A stretch of DNA of 56,622 nucleotides from Ardenticatenaceae bacterium (GTDB taxonomy: Bacteria > Chloroflexota > Anaerolineae > Promineifilales > Promineifilaceae): contig JACKBR010000031.1 of NCBI GenBank assembly GCA_020634495.1, positions 1 to 56,622 on the forward strand, given 5' to 3'. Made by a program: the position numbers and the translations under genes. The notes beneath the pieces were generated by a model. The model saw only the letters and a program-made list of their open reading frames with translations. It made no database searches and had not been told where the DNA came from. Positions 6,829 through 16,125 of the stretch are shown in pieces (position 1 is the stretch's first letter; each line of letters opens with the position of its first letter).

Positions 6829-9800
6829 TGGCTGCGACACTGACCTCTGGCTGCACCAGCGGCAAATGAACAATAAAGCAGCTCCCCTGGCCCGACACAC
6901 TTTCTACAGAAATGTCTCCCCCGTACTGAGTCAGAAGCTCTTTTACAATTGCCAGCCCCAACCCATTGCCAGGCGCGCCAGATTCTATTGCCTGTGCGCC
7001 CCGGAAGAAACGATCAAAGATAAACGGCCGTTCCGCCTCTGGAATCCCTGGCCCCTCATCACAAACCCGGATTTCTAAGCGATTATCCTGATCATTTTGC
7101 TGGGCAACCGACACCTGGACAGTGCTTCCCTCATGAGAATAGAGCAAACTGTTCTCAACCAGGCGAGACAAAATCTTTTCCAATTGATACGTTTCCATAA
7201 ACACCAGGGGCGACTTTTCCACCACGTCTGGTGGCAAGGAAATTTGCAAACGCCGGTTTCCTCGTTCAGCTCGTTCAATAAACCCAGGCCAAAACATTTC
7301 CCAAAAGCCACAAAAATCGGCCGCCGCATCCTGGTCTGGGGCCACTTCTGCATCCAGCCGAGAGATGTCCAGCAAATCCTGGATCAGCCGGGCCAGGCGA
7401 TCAATTTCATGGTGCAGCACAGAAAAATAGCGGGGGAATTTCTCTGGCCTACCCTTGCTCAACAAGGAAACATAGGTTTTGATATTGGTTAATGGCGTGC
7501 GTAACTGATGAGATACATTGGCAATAAACTCTGTTTTAAGCCTCTCTATCTCCTTCATCCGGGTAATATCGGACTGCACACTAACATAACCTGTGACTTC
7601 CCCCGCCGTGTTGGCAATAGGGGTTACGGTAATGGCAACATCGTAAACGTGGCCTTCTTTGTGTTGGTTAATCAGTTCACCAGACCATCGTTCCTGGGAC
7701 AAGAGCGTCTTCCACATGTCATCAAAAACTGCTTGTTGCGCCTGGCTGCTACCTAAAATTCGTGGGTCTTGCAGCCTAAGTTCATCTCGGCTGTAGCCGC
7801 TCTGCCGCTCCATTGCCGGATTCGCATACATGATGTGGGCTTCAGTGTCGGTGAGCAAAATCCCCTCGCCAGCGCTTTCTAAAATGGCAAATAGTCTATC
7901 CCGTTCTAGTTTAAGTTCGTTGGTGCGATGGGCAACCTGCTCTGCCAGGCTTTCTGCCTGAATGCGCAATGTCTCGTACAAACGAGCCCGTTCCAGCACG
8001 GCGGCCATGCTGCCTGCCAGGGTTATAAGGAAATGTATATCTCGCTGCGAAAATGCTTCTTCTTCTGGGCTAGAAACGTCAATGACCCCAATCACATCTT
8101 CATTCACTTTAAGAGGCACGGCAACTTCTGATAACACTTCTTGTGTGCCAGGAAAATAAAAGGGGTCTTTTAGTACGTTTGGCGCATAGTGGGCTTCGCC
8201 AGTCAAGAGCACATGGCCAATGAGGCTGTTGGGAAAGGGGATTGTCTTTTGCAGAACCTCTTTGGGCATTCCCAGGTAGGATTCATGGGCGCGAAGTTCG
8301 TTTTGGGCGGCGTCGTATAAGATGAAGCCAAAGGCATGGGGAAACAGGTCTGCACCGACCAGCCTGGTGATCTTTTCTAGAAAGCGATCAATGTTGAGGG
8401 ATACGGCCGTTTCTTGCGACACTTCATTGAGGACGGCCAGCTCTTTTGTTTGCCGCATTGTTTCATTGTACAAACGCGCATTTTCAATGGCGACTGCCGC
8501 CTGACTGGCAAAAGTAGACACCATACGGCCGTCTGCCGCAGAAAACTGACCAGGCAGCGTGCCATCCAAACTCAAAATGCCATTAACCTGGCCCTTCACA
8601 AATAGATACGCACCAATCCAGGCCCGAACGTGATGCTGCTCGTTAGACAAATCTACCCAGGAATCCAAAGACTGCACATCAGAAATCACAGACCAGCCGG
8701 GCGAAAGTGCAATTTGCTCATAAACGCGACCGGCGGGCAAAATAATTTCCCGGGAATTTATAAACGAATTGTCAAACCCACGAGCTACTGTCAAAACAAA
8801 TTGATCATTGGCTTCGTCGAACAAAAACAGCGATGCCGAATCGTATGAAACCACCTGATCCAGCAAATCAAAAATATGTTCGTACACTTCTTCAAGCTGT
8901 AAACTTGTGGTTAGCAAAGCCCCCACTTTTTGCAATGTTTTTGCCAGATCAAGCTGACGCCGTTCATTGGCAAACAGCCGGGCATTTTCAATGGCAATCG
9001 CCGCCTGGTTAGCCACACCTTGCAATAAAGCAATTTCCTCAGAAGAAAACTGCCGTGGCTCGTCCCAATGGTGAATGTGAAGGGTGCCCATGACCCGGCT
9101 TTTGATGCTCAGCGGCACACACAAAATAGCCCGCAACCCTTCTTTCATCATCTTTGTCGTGAACTCGTTGGTAAACGGCACCTTTTTTAGATCAGAAAGG
9201 ATGATGGGTTCCCCTCCGCTGATGGCCAACTGGGCGGTAAAGGTATCCTGAATAAAGACGCGATCTCCCGCAGGAAGCATCATAAATCGTTTGTCTGCGT
9301 ACCAGGATAAGATTGTCTCCAACTGCAATCCATCTTCCGTGATGAGCGATATGGAGCAGTTGTGAACATTGCTAAGATACACGCGGAGAATTTCCACTAC
9401 CCGCGCCAATATTTCATCGCGGTCCAGGCTGCTGGAGACAAATCCTGCGACATCCAACAATATTTCCGCCTCGCGGCGGCGGTTGGCTTCTGCCTTAAAC
9501 AGTTGGGCACGGGCAACGGCCGTCGCCACCTGCTGGGCAACAAATTTACTCAACTCGATGTCGCTTTCAGTGAAGGTGCGTACCCGATTATTATCAATCA
9601 GCTCAATGACGCCAATAATTTCATCCTGCAACAAGATGGGGAGGTAGAAGATGGTTTTTGCCTGGTGCAGTTCCAAATGCGCCTGCTGCCAGGCGGGCAA
9701 ATTTGGGTCGTTATGCAGCGCCAAAATGGGTTTGGCTTCTTGGTGCCACCAGCTTAGCCCGGTAATTACTTCTGTATAATGATGGCCTGCTTGATGATCT

Positions 9801-10426
9801 GGCTCTGGGTGTGGGTAGTTTTCTGTGGCGTGGTGGGCAAAATGGGCAATAACGTCCCACTGCGGATCCCAATTGAAGATGGAAACGGCCGTTAGGTTAA
9901 AAACATCGCATAACCGGTTTGCCAGTTGGTCAAGCTTCTGCTCAATTCCAGCGCTACCCGAAAGCAAGGTAACAATCTCTAAAAAGATGCTTGTGTAGCC
10001 GCGCATCCCAATGTGATGATCAACGGCCGTCTTAAACGCCGTCACATTCATCATCATGCCGCACAAAAACGGCCGTTCATCTATGGTGAGCAAACAAACT
10101 CTATCCCGAAACCACACCAAATTTCCATCAGAGGCCACCATCCGATATTCCAGATGATGAATGCTTTCGCTGGCGGCTGCTGCGGCAAACGTCGCCAACA
10201 CCTGGGTGCGATCTGCATCAAAAAGATAGGTTTGCCAGAAAAACGGCCGTAACCAATCTTCCGCAGGCAAACCCAACGCCCGCTCCACATGCTTGCTCAC
10301 ATAAACCAGTTGGTATGATTCGGGATCGGCAATCCAAAAAACAGCATCCGCTTTGTCAGAAAAAGCCTGCACAAACCGAAAATCTGGCTCAAAAGAGGAG
10401 ATAGAATCGGTAGATTCAATCGTCAT
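6815..10426 (-). CDS. Multi-sensor histidine kinase (PAS-GAFx4-PAS-HisKA-HATPase)
   Basis: This 1203-residue sensor kinase has no obvious membrane segment and is probably cytoplasmic. In order I see an N-terminal PAS (about 12-130), four GAF-like modules (about 145-310, 320-490, 500-660, 670-815), each ending in the typical A-A-I-E-N-A-R-L helix or a variant, a coiled-coil linker, a second PAS (about 840-950), the HisKA dimerisation helix with NVSHQLRTPL (phospho-acceptor His973), and a HATPase domain with the N-box Asn near 1092, DEGPGIP and GNGLGLAIV. No receiver domain and no response regulator are adjacent. The ligand is unknown. Its stop overlaps the start of the DNA glycosylase gene. 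Ten or so palindrome copies fall in or near it. Confidence 0.93.
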   Translation of the reverse strand: MTIESTDSISSFEPDFRFVQAFSDKADAVFWIADPESYQLVYVSKHVERALGLPAEDWLRPFFWQTYLFDADRTQVLATFAAAAASESIHHLEYRMVASDGNLVWFRDRVCLLTIDERPFLCGMMMNVTAFKTAVDHHIGMRGYTSIFLEIVTLLSGSAGIEQKLDQLANRLCDVFNLTAVSIFNWDPQWDVIAHFAHHATENYPHPEPDHQAGHHYTEVITGLSWWHQEAKPILALHNDPNLPAWQQAHLELHQAKTIFYLPILLQDEIIGVIELIDNNRVRTFTESDIELSKFVAQQVATAVARAQLFKAEANRRREAEILLDVAGFVSSSLDRDEILARVVEILRVYLSNVHNCSISLITEDGLQLETILSWYADKRFMMLPAGDRVFIQDTFTAQLAISGGEPIILSDLKKVPFTNEFTTKMMKEGLRAILCVPLSIKSRVMGTLHIHHWDEPRQFSSEEIALLQGVANQAAIAIENARLFANERRQLDLAKTLQKVGALLTTSLQLEEVYEHIFDLLDQVVSYDSASLFLFDEANDQFVLTVARGFDNSFINSREIILPAGRVYEQIALSPGWSVISDVQSLDSWVDLSNEQHHVRAWIGAYLFVKGQVNGILSLDGTLPGQFSAADGRMVSTFASQAAVAIENARLYNETMRQTKELAVLNEVSQETAVSLNIDRFLEKITRLVGADLFPHAFGFILYDAAQNELRAHESYLGMPKEVLQKTIPFPNSLIGHVLLTGEAHYAPNVLKDPFYFPGTQEVLSEVAVPLKVNEDVIGVIDVSSPEEEAFSQRDIHFLITLAGSMAAVLERARLYETLRIQAESLAEQVAHRTNELKLERDRLFAILESAGEGILLTDTEAHIMYANPAMERQSGYSRDELRLQDPRILGSSQAQQAVFDDMWKTLLSQERWSGELINQHKEGHVYDVAITVTPIANTAGEVTGYVSVQSDITRMKEIERLKTEFIANVSHQLRTPLTNIKTYVSLLSKGRPEKFPRYFSVLHHEIDRLARLIQDLLDISRLDAEVAPDQDAAADFCGFWEMFWPGFIERAERGNRRLQISLPPDVVEKSPLVFMETYQLEKILSRLVENSLLYSHEGSTVQVSVAQQNDQDNRLEIRVCDEGPGIPEAERPFIFDRFFRGAQAIESGAPGNGLGLAIVKELLTQYGGDISVESVSGQGSCFIVHLPLVQPEVSVAANDVH

Positions 10427-10477
10427 AACAAAAAATAAAACCCTTACGTGTCAATTATCGCAAAATAACGTTCTGGT

Positions 10478-10507
10478 TTGATGAGACCCATCAAATTGAA
10501 GTATCAT
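10478..10507 (+). promoter_or_regulatory. Possible promoter and operator-like palindrome for the proline dehydrogenase gene
   Basis: TTGATG and TATCAT are separated by 18 bp on the plus strand. The -35 box is one half of a 6-5-6 inverted repeat (TTGATG...CATCAA, 10478-10494), a plausible operator. It lies in the divergent space between the kinase and ProDH genes. This is a tentative call. Confidence 0.35.
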
Positions 10508-10596
10508 ACCTTGTAGATTTTCCGGAAACTTCTTCAAATATTATGCGCAGCAAAAACCGTTTCCAGTAGATTCTAAGTGAGATAAGGAATTAAGAA

Positions 10597-11622
10597 ATGT
10601 CCAATAAGCGTTCACCCTTGGCCCGCGTCCTATTTTTCATCACCACACTCAGCATAAGCATACTAATTCTTTACAAATATAGCGAACGTTGGCTTCATAC
10701 TTTACTGCTTTACCTGTCAACGGCCGGCTGGGCCCGCCAACTCGCCACCGACTTCCCACCCGCCTGGCAGGTTGCCAGCCGCTTCATTGCCGGTGAAACC
10801 AGCCAAAACGCCATCCAGGCCAGCCAAGAAGTGAACAAAAGTGGCCTTTCTGCAACCCTCAACTACCTTGGCGAAAGCGTAGACACCATAGAAGATGCCA
10901 ACATCGCCCGCGAAGCCATTATCCAGCTTATCCAACAAATCCATCAACACGGTATCAATGCCAACGTTTCGGTTAAACCCACCCAGTTAGGTCTTCATCT
11001 TGGTTCAGAAATTATCAGAAAAAACTTACAACAAGTTCTGACGGTGGCCGAAAAGCATGATACGCGCATCCGCATTGATATGGAAGATAGCAGCACAACA
11101 GACACCACCTTGGCCCTTTACCGCAGCCTGCGAGATGAAGATGAATTTAGGCATCGCGTAGGGATTGTGCTACAGGCCTACCTATTTCGCACCGAAGCGG
11201 ATGTGCAACAGCTCATTCAAGAAGGCGCTTGGGTACGCCTGTGCAAAGGTGCCTACAAAGAGCCACATGACCTGGCCTTCCCAGAAAAAGCAGATACCGA
11301 TGCAAATTTTCTACATCTGGCCCAACTGTTGCTGGGGGATGAAGCCAGAGCCAATGGCGTTTATCCCTGCTTTGCCACCCATGATGAATCGCTCATTCGG
11401 GCAATTACGCAATTTGCTCGTCAAAATCAAATTGCCAATGATGCGTTTGAGTTCCAGATGCTCTATGGCATTCGCCGCGATTTGCAGCAAGAGATGAGTC
11501 AAAAAGGGTATCGCGTGCGGGTTTACATTCCTTATGGGACTGCCTGGTATCCTTACTTTATGCGTCGTTTGGCAGAAAGGCCAGCCAATTTGCGCTTCTT
11601 CTTAAATAATCTGATTCGCTAA
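10597..11622 (+). CDS. Proline dehydrogenase
   Basis: ProDH oxidises proline to pyrroline-5-carboxylate with FAD and passes electrons to the respiratory chain. The 341-residue product is a stand-alone ProDH of the monofunctional bacterial type. Residues 10-27 form a hydrophobic segment that could anchor it to the membrane. Barrel motifs include SVKPTQLGLHLG, VRLCKGAYKE, CFATHDE, EFQMLYGIR and the terminal YIPYGTAWYPYFMRRLAERPAN, whose Arg residues bind the substrate carboxylate in this family. AAGGA precedes the ATG. The P5C dehydrogenase partner is not in the window, although proA and proB, which make proline, lie at 47-50 kb. It is transcribed divergently from the histidine kinase. Confidence 0.92.
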   Translation: MSNKRSPLARVLFFITTLSISILILYKYSERWLHTLLLYLSTAGWARQLATDFPPAWQVASRFIAGETSQNAIQASQEVNKSGLSATLNYLGESVDTIEDANIAREAIIQLIQQIHQHGINANVSVKPTQLGLHLGSEIIRKNLQQVLTVAEKHDTRIRIDMEDSSTTDTTLALYRSLRDEDEFRHRVGIVLQAYLFRTEADVQQLIQEGAWVRLCKGAYKEPHDLAFPEKADTDANFLHLAQLLLGDEARANGVYPCFATHDESLIRAITQFARQNQIANDAFEFQMLYGIRRDLQQEMSQKGYRVRVYIPYGTAWYPYFMRRLAERPANLRFFLNNLIR

Positions 11623-11624
11623 AC

Positions 11625-12014
11625 CTAAGCGCCAAACAACTGCTGCCACAGCGGTGGGCCAAGCAAAAGCAGTCCAACTAAAATTGCCCCTAAAGCCCCC
11701 ACCAAAACGGCCGCAGCCGCAACATCTTTGGCAACCTTAGCCAACGGATGCTCATCTGGCATGGTCATATCTACCACCGCTTCAATAGCTGTGTTCATAA
11801 ATTCGGCCATCCAAACGGCCATAAACGTAAGAATGAGCACTGCCCAATCGCGCCCAGGCAGCCGCAGCCAAAGCGCCATCCCCATCACGGTTAGCGTAAT
11901 AACTGCATGAATCCAGGCGTTGTGCTGGGTGCGCAAAACAAACCACCAGCCCTCGAAGGCAAAGTGAAAGCTTTTGGCGCGATTGTAGATTTCGGAGCGT
12001 TTTTCGGTAGACAA
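11625..12014 (-). CDS. dgkA: Diacylglycerol/undecaprenol kinase, DgkA family
   Basis: This small integral-membrane lipid kinase phosphorylates undecaprenol or diacylglycerol, recycling the cell-wall lipid carrier. Three membrane helices are visible, and the family motif EFMNTAIEAVVD (with the catalytic Glu) lies near residue 72. The most likely start is TTG at 12014, with GGAGG 10 nt upstream, giving 129 residues (MSTEKRSEIYNRA...). An in-frame ATG further upstream at 12095 would lie deep in ybeY. It follows ybeY with a 5-bp gap. The ybeY-dgkA neighbourhood is conserved in many bacteria. Confidence 0.88.
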   Translation of the reverse strand: MSTEKRSEIYNRAKSFHFAFEGWWFVLRTQHNAWIHAVITLTVMGMALWLRLPGRDWAVLILTFMAVWMAEFMNTAIEAVVDMTMPDEHPLAKVAKDVAAAAVLVGALGAILVGLLLLGPPLWQQLFGA

Positions 12015-12019
12015 GCTGG

Positions 12020-12502
12020 CTAATCCTCCGCATCCTCCGGTGGCCCGGAAATTTCTGCGCCCAACTGAGCCAGAATGGAGGCTTGGGCCCACCACATGCG
12101 GTCTTTTTCTTCTGGCTCCTCGTGGTCATAACCCAGCAAATGCAGCGTGCCGTGTACGGTTAGCAGTTGCAGCTCGGCCTTTAGGCTGTGGCCGCCCTGT
12201 TTGGCCTGGCGTTCGGCCATCGGTACAGAAATGACAATGTCGCCCAGGTAGGCTTCATCTTCTTTGACACCAGGCATGGTGTCGCCAGCTTCAAAGCTCA
12301 GAACGTCGGTGGGCGCATCGATGCCCCGATATTCTTTATTGAGGGATTTTAGCTGGTCATCATCTGTTAACAGGAGGGTGACTTCGGTGGGTGGTTTGTG
12401 TTTTTCATGGCGCAGGGTGACGGTTACGGCCGTTCGCAGCGCCGCCGCAATGGAATGAACAACTTTTACCTTTTGCTGCACATGAATTTGATAGGAGTTC
12501 AC
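12020..12502 (-). CDS. ybeY: Endoribonuclease YbeY (rRNA maturation factor)
   Basis: YbeY is a zinc-dependent endoribonuclease involved in 16S rRNA 3' maturation and ribosome quality control. The 160-residue product carries the metal site HGTLHLLGYDH (about residues 116-126), preceded by DVLSFE and GDIVIS. It begins with GTG at 12502, overlapping the pgpH stop as GTGA, and GAGG lies about 11 nt upstream inside pgpH. Translational coupling is likely. It belongs to the yqeY-pgpH-ybeY-dgkA set. Confidence 0.94.
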   Translation of the reverse strand: MNSYQIHVQQKVKVVHSIAAALRTAVTVTLRHEKHKPPTEVTLLLTDDDQLKSLNKEYRGIDAPTDVLSFEAGDTMPGVKEDEAYLGDIVISVPMAERQAKQGGHSLKAELQLLTVHGTLHLLGYDHEEPEEKDRMWWAQASILAQLGAEISGPPEDAED

Positions 12503-14676
12503 GATGATGGGTCCTCACTTAATTGAATAGGTAGTACATCGGCGGGTAGCCTTGTTGGGGCAACGGCCGTTCCCGCCACCGCCTGCTCATCAACAGACAA
12601 AAGCTCATCATTGCCCGGATATTTCACCCGCACATGAAAGCGCCCTTTCAATGTCTTGATAAACGATTCACGAATGAGCCGGATATCGCCCAGAGTCAGC
12701 CCAGATTCATCCAGCTGCCCCTCCGTTAAATCCTCATCAATCAAAGAATTCACCAGCTTCTCTATCGCCTTCTCACTGTTTGGCTGCAACGCCCGCGAAG
12801 TTGATTCAATCACATCAGCCAGCATCACCACCCCCGTTTCACGGCTGCGCGGTCGCGAGCCAGGGTAGCGGAACTTCTCCGCGTCTACCACTTCGCCTTC
12901 GGCAGCCTGCTCAACCGCTTTGTAATAAAACCCCTTCACCAAACGTGTACCGTGATGCTCGGCAATAAATTGGCGAATCCGATACGGCAATTTGTATCGC
13001 TTGGCCAACTCAAGACCATCCGTTACGTGGCTCAAAATAATCCGCGCACTCGTCAGGGGGTCCAGTGCATCGTGCGGATTAACCCCCTCCTGATTTTCAC
13101 TGTAAAACGGCGGGCGATTCATCTTGCCAATATCATGATAAAACGCCCCAACGCGAATCAGCGCACTGTTGGCCTTGATCTTTTCCGCTGCCTGTTCAGC
13201 TAAATTGGCCACCATAATGCTGTGATGGTACGTGCCGGGCGCACGGCGCAGCAGCTCTTGCAGCAGCGGATGATCCAGCCGGGCCAGCTCTTGCAGTTGA
13301 AGTGTGGTTGTCAGGCCAAACAAACTGCCTAAGATGAAAAAACCAACCAGGGTTAAAGCGGCCGAAAGCACCCCATTCACAACAGCGTATCCCATAATTT
13401 CCAGCATGTTAATAACGTCAATCGTGTCCTGATTGAGGCGGAAAACCAGGATAATGGCACAATAGCCAATGGCCGCAGCAAACCCAGCCCGGAAAAAAGC
13501 ATTGATACGCTGGGCATCTTGCAAAGTGAGAATGGCCAGAAGCCCACCCACGGCCGAATACGCCGCCAGCTCCAGTGAATTTGGGGTCAAGAAACCAATG
13601 AGGGCCGCCAGGATGATGGTAATGGCAATAGAAAAGCGCACATCATAAATGACGCTCAACAGCATAGAAAGCGCCGCCATAGGGAACATGTAGGTCAGGA
13701 AGCCAGCCCCTGTAATCATCAGTTTGGCAATGGCCGCAAAAACCAAAATTAAGCTGGCCAGGACGGTAAGCGCACGGCCGTTATTGCGCTCGCGTGGCCA
13801 GAAAAATTGGTGCCAGTACATTGTGATGAGCACCACCGAAAGCAGCGAGGCCACAAAAATAGCAGCCACGTCTCGCCAATCGAGCTGGCTTTGCAGCAGC
13901 CCAAGCTGGGTTAGCTTTTCAATATCCAATGCCGTCACGATGTCGCCCTGGCGCACGATTCGTTCATTGTTGGCAATGCTCACGGGGAAGGTTCCCACAC
14001 TCTCTGCCGCTGCATCGCGCAAAACGGCCGTTGCTTCTGGATCGGGAAAAACGGTGGGGACAATAAATTGCGGGGCTAAATTGGTCACCACATTTTCTTG
14101 CTTGGCGGTTAGCTCCAGGCTGGCTTCGCGTCGGGCAATAATTTGGTAATCCCGAATTTGATTTTCCCGAATATCCTGGCGCATCAAATCGCCCACAATC
14201 CGGGAAACCTCTCGTTTCACCACGTCATAATCGGCGGCCGTAAGCTCTAGCAAATCCAGGCCAACCCGCTCTTGCACGGTTAGTCCCTGAATGGCCTGGA
14301 GGTAAGAGAGCTGCGTTTCCTTTGTGGCCAGGGTATCGGCTCGCACCACATCGGCAAAAGAGAAGACTGCGTTTACCAGGTTGAGCTGGTTGCGCCCGAT
14401 GTCGTTTCCGTCCCTGGTGTACTGCTCCTGCACGGAGGCGCGGGCATTTTCGCGGGCACTGTTTAGCAGCACTTCGCTTTCGTAGTTTACGGAGCGAGGG
14501 GCAAGAATGTCTTCATTGGCTGGCTCACCGGGCCTGACCTGAACGTCGCTGGCGGTAACCAGGTTGAAGCTGAAAATAATGGTGAGACCAAGCGTAACGA
14601 TTGTGGCAAACGCCCACAGCAAAGAGCTTTGCAGCAATTTTCGCCATCGGGGGCGTTCGTCTGTTTGAGCTGTCAT
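12499..14676 (-). CDS. pgpH: 7TM-HD cyclic-di-AMP phosphodiesterase, PgpH type
   Basis: The 725-residue membrane protein has the 7TMR-HD architecture. An N-terminal membrane helix (about 15-37) leads into an extracytoplasmic 7TMR-HDED domain (to about 285), then roughly seven membrane helices (about 290-470) and a cytoplasmic HD phosphohydrolase domain. The HD domain shows TYHHSIMVANLAE, FYHDIGKM, HD in NPHDALDP, and AEHHGT. PgpH proteins of this family degrade c-di-AMP. It sits upstream of ybeY, the classic partner in Firmicutes and other phyla. PhoH, which often lies between them, is absent here. Five palindrome copies occur in the gene. Confidence 0.92.
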   Translation of the reverse strand: MTAQTDERPRWRKLLQSSLLWAFATIVTLGLTIIFSFNLVTASDVQVRPGEPANEDILAPRSVNYESEVLLNSARENARASVQEQYTRDGNDIGRNQLNLVNAVFSFADVVRADTLATKETQLSYLQAIQGLTVQERVGLDLLELTAADYDVVKREVSRIVGDLMRQDIRENQIRDYQIIARREASLELTAKQENVVTNLAPQFIVPTVFPDPEATAVLRDAAAESVGTFPVSIANNERIVRQGDIVTALDIEKLTQLGLLQSQLDWRDVAAIFVASLLSVVLITMYWHQFFWPRERNNGRALTVLASLILVFAAIAKLMITGAGFLTYMFPMAALSMLLSVIYDVRFSIAITIILAALIGFLTPNSLELAAYSAVGGLLAILTLQDAQRINAFFRAGFAAAIGYCAIILVFRLNQDTIDVINMLEIMGYAVVNGVLSAALTLVGFFILGSLFGLTTTLQLQELARLDHPLLQELLRRAPGTYHHSIMVANLAEQAAEKIKANSALIRVGAFYHDIGKMNRPPFYSENQEGVNPHDALDPLTSARIILSHVTDGLELAKRYKLPYRIRQFIAEHHGTRLVKGFYYKAVEQAAEGEVVDAEKFRYPGSRPRSRETGVVMLADVIESTSRALQPNSEKAIEKLVNSLIDEDLTEGQLDESGLTLGDIRLIRESFIKTLKGRFHVRVKYPGNDELLSVDEQAVAGTAVAPTRLPADVLPIQLSEDPSS

Positions 14677-14688
14677 TTTTAGGAGATG

Positions 14689-15138
14689 CTACTTATTTTG
14701 CAGCAGTTCACGTACAACTTCATTTACCAAACGGCCGTCTGCCTGTCCTTTCACCTTGGGCATCAGCCTCCCCATCACCTGCCCCATGCCTCGGGCATCG
14801 GTCACACCCAATTCAGCAATAATTTCGGCAGCAACGGCCGTAATTTGCTCACGGCTCATTTGCTGGGGCAGGTAAGATTCAATAATTGTGAGCTCCGCTT
14901 CTTCAGTGGCAGCCATCTCAGGGCGGCCTGCTTTTTCATAATCTGCAATGCTCTCCCGGCGCTGTTTGGCCTGCCGTTGCAAAACTTCCATCACGCCTTC
15001 ATCATCCAGCGTCGTTTGGTTATCGACTTCTTCTTGCTTAATGGCCGCCAGCAGCAAACCAACTGCGTTTCGTTTAGCAGTGTCGCCCGCACGCATGGCA
15101 GCTATGCGCTCTTGTTGAAGTGTCTCTTTCATACTCAT
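14689..15138 (-). CDS. yqeY: YqeY/GatB C-terminal-like protein
   Basis: The 149-residue helical protein matches the YqeY family, which is related to the tRNA-binding tail domain of amidotransferase subunit GatB. It begins MSMKETLQQERIAAMRAGD. The typical RLLLAAIKQEE-like segment, LPQQMSREQ and the C-terminal GMGQVMGRLMPKVKGQADG are all visible. The biochemical role is not firmly known. It is 12 bp ahead of pgpH and probably cotranscribed with pgpH-ybeY-dgkA. GAGG precedes the ATG. Confidence 0.92.
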   Translation of the reverse strand: MSMKETLQQERIAAMRAGDTAKRNAVGLLLAAIKQEEVDNQTTLDDEGVMEVLQRQAKQRRESIADYEKAGRPEMAATEEAELTIIESYLPQQMSREQITAVAAEIIAELGVTDARGMGQVMGRLMPKVKGQADGRLVNEVVRELLQNK

Positions 15139-15154
15139 GGTTCCATCCTCCGCA

Positions 15155-15880
15155 TTAAGATTGTAGCATTGGCAGGGTGGGTGTCAACACAGTGTAAAGG
15201 CTCAAGTTGCCTTCTTTGCCATCACTGCGAAATTGCTCCACGATGGCAAAACCGGCAGCCTGGGCCAATTCGGCCGTTTCGGCAGCATCAATATGGCAGG
15301 CGTAGCGCAAGGCAAAACCACCTCGCTGCCAGGCCAGCAAATAATCGTTTGGCTCCACATCAGCCGCTGACAAGCCAATTTCGGCCCAATCCTGCACCTT
15401 GCGCCGCTGCCGGGGGCTGTCCATAAACTGCCAGTTGGAGATGAGGAGACGGCCGTTTTCCAGCAAATGCTCCTTTATTTCTTGCAGCAAGCGCAGCCGG
15501 TTTGCCTTGCCCGGCAAATGATGCAGCACAGCCAGGCAAGAAATAGCGGCAAACTGTCCCAGGTTGGCCAGGCAGCCCGGCTGCAATAAATCGCGCTGGT
15601 AAAAAGCGCCGGTGGCGATTAAGGCGGCGCGGGCCAACAGCTCTTCGCTAAAATCGACGCCAACAAAGCCACCAATGCGATTTTGCGACTGGAGGAACTG
15701 GGCAAAACGGCCGTTGCCACAGCCCACATCCAAAAAACGGGGACAGGGATCGGGCAGGTGGGGCAGCAAACGAGCAAAACCCGGCTGCGGCGTTACCCGG
15801 CTGCCAGCAAAAGAATCTGCCTGCGCATCATAAAATTCTCTATTCAGCGCCAGCAATTGTTGCACAACTTCCTCTCGCAT
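15155..15880 (-). CDS. Class I SAM-dependent methyltransferase
   Basis: The 241-residue product has the Rossmann-like methyltransferase signature: FLDVGCGNGRF (motif I, about residues 49-59), VGVDFSEELLA (motif II region) and AVLHHLPG. It resembles TRM9/UbiE-like enzymes. The substrate cannot be told, although TRM9-like tRNA modification is one possibility. ATG at 15880 with AGGAG is the right start; an upstream frame to 16000 lacks support. The SD lies in the final codons of the small gene upstream (gap 2 bp), so the two are probably coupled. Confidence 0.82.
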   Translation of the reverse strand: MREEVVQQLLALNREFYDAQADSFAGSRVTPQPGFARLLPHLPDPCPRFLDVGCGNGRFAQFLQSQNRIGGFVGVDFSEELLARAALIATGAFYQRDLLQPGCLANLGQFAAISCLAVLHHLPGKANRLRLLQEIKEHLLENGRLLISNWQFMDSPRQRRKVQDWAEIGLSAADVEPNDYLLAWQRGGFALRYACHIDAAETAELAQAAGFAIVEQFRSDGKEGNLSLYTVLTPTLPMLQS

Positions 15881-15882
15881 TG

Positions 15883-16068
15883 TTACTCCTGATTCTCCAG
15901 GCGGATGCGGCGGCGGTTGGTGACAAACCAGGAACGGCCGTCTTCCGTGCGCACCCAAACTGCCGGAGGCTGATGAGCCACAACCACCCCAGGCAGCCAT
16001 GCTTGCTCACCCAGCCAAATTTGTACGGCCGTTCCCACCGGATACATCTCTGTCAACCGCTCAGCCAC
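15883..16068 (-). CDS. Small conserved-looking protein of unknown function
   Basis: This is a 61-residue frame starting at GTG 16068, or possibly at an ATG seven codons later. It reads like a small beta-barrel: VGTAVQIWLGEQAWLPGVVV, followed by WVRTEDGRSWFVTNRRRIRL. Its stop is 2 bp from the methyltransferase start and its last codons contain that gene's ribosome-binding site, which argues that it is real. Two palindrome copies lie inside. I do not recognise the family. The SH3-like pattern is only an impression. Confidence 0.55.
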   Translation of the reverse strand: MAERLTEMYPVGTAVQIWLGEQAWLPGVVVAHQPPAVWVRTEDGRSWFVTNRRRIRLENQE

Positions 16069-16125
16069 TTTTCACTTATCACTTATCACTTTTTACTTAT
16101 CACTTTTCACTTATCACTTTCACCA
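16069..16125. repeat. Low-complexity ACTTATCAC tandem repeat
   Basis: Five or so imperfect copies of a 9-12 bp unit (CACTTATCACTTTT) lie between the small unknown gene and the TPR gene. They extend into the last codons of the TPR gene (its ESDK-stop comes from one unit). They may have spread by slippage. No function is evident. Confidence 0.7.

Noticed and set aside
11653..11830. ACGGCCGC and ACGGCCAT sites counted as palindrome copies
   Set aside because: These differ by one or two bases from ACGGCCGT and were left out of the count, although such near variants are common and may be decayed copies.
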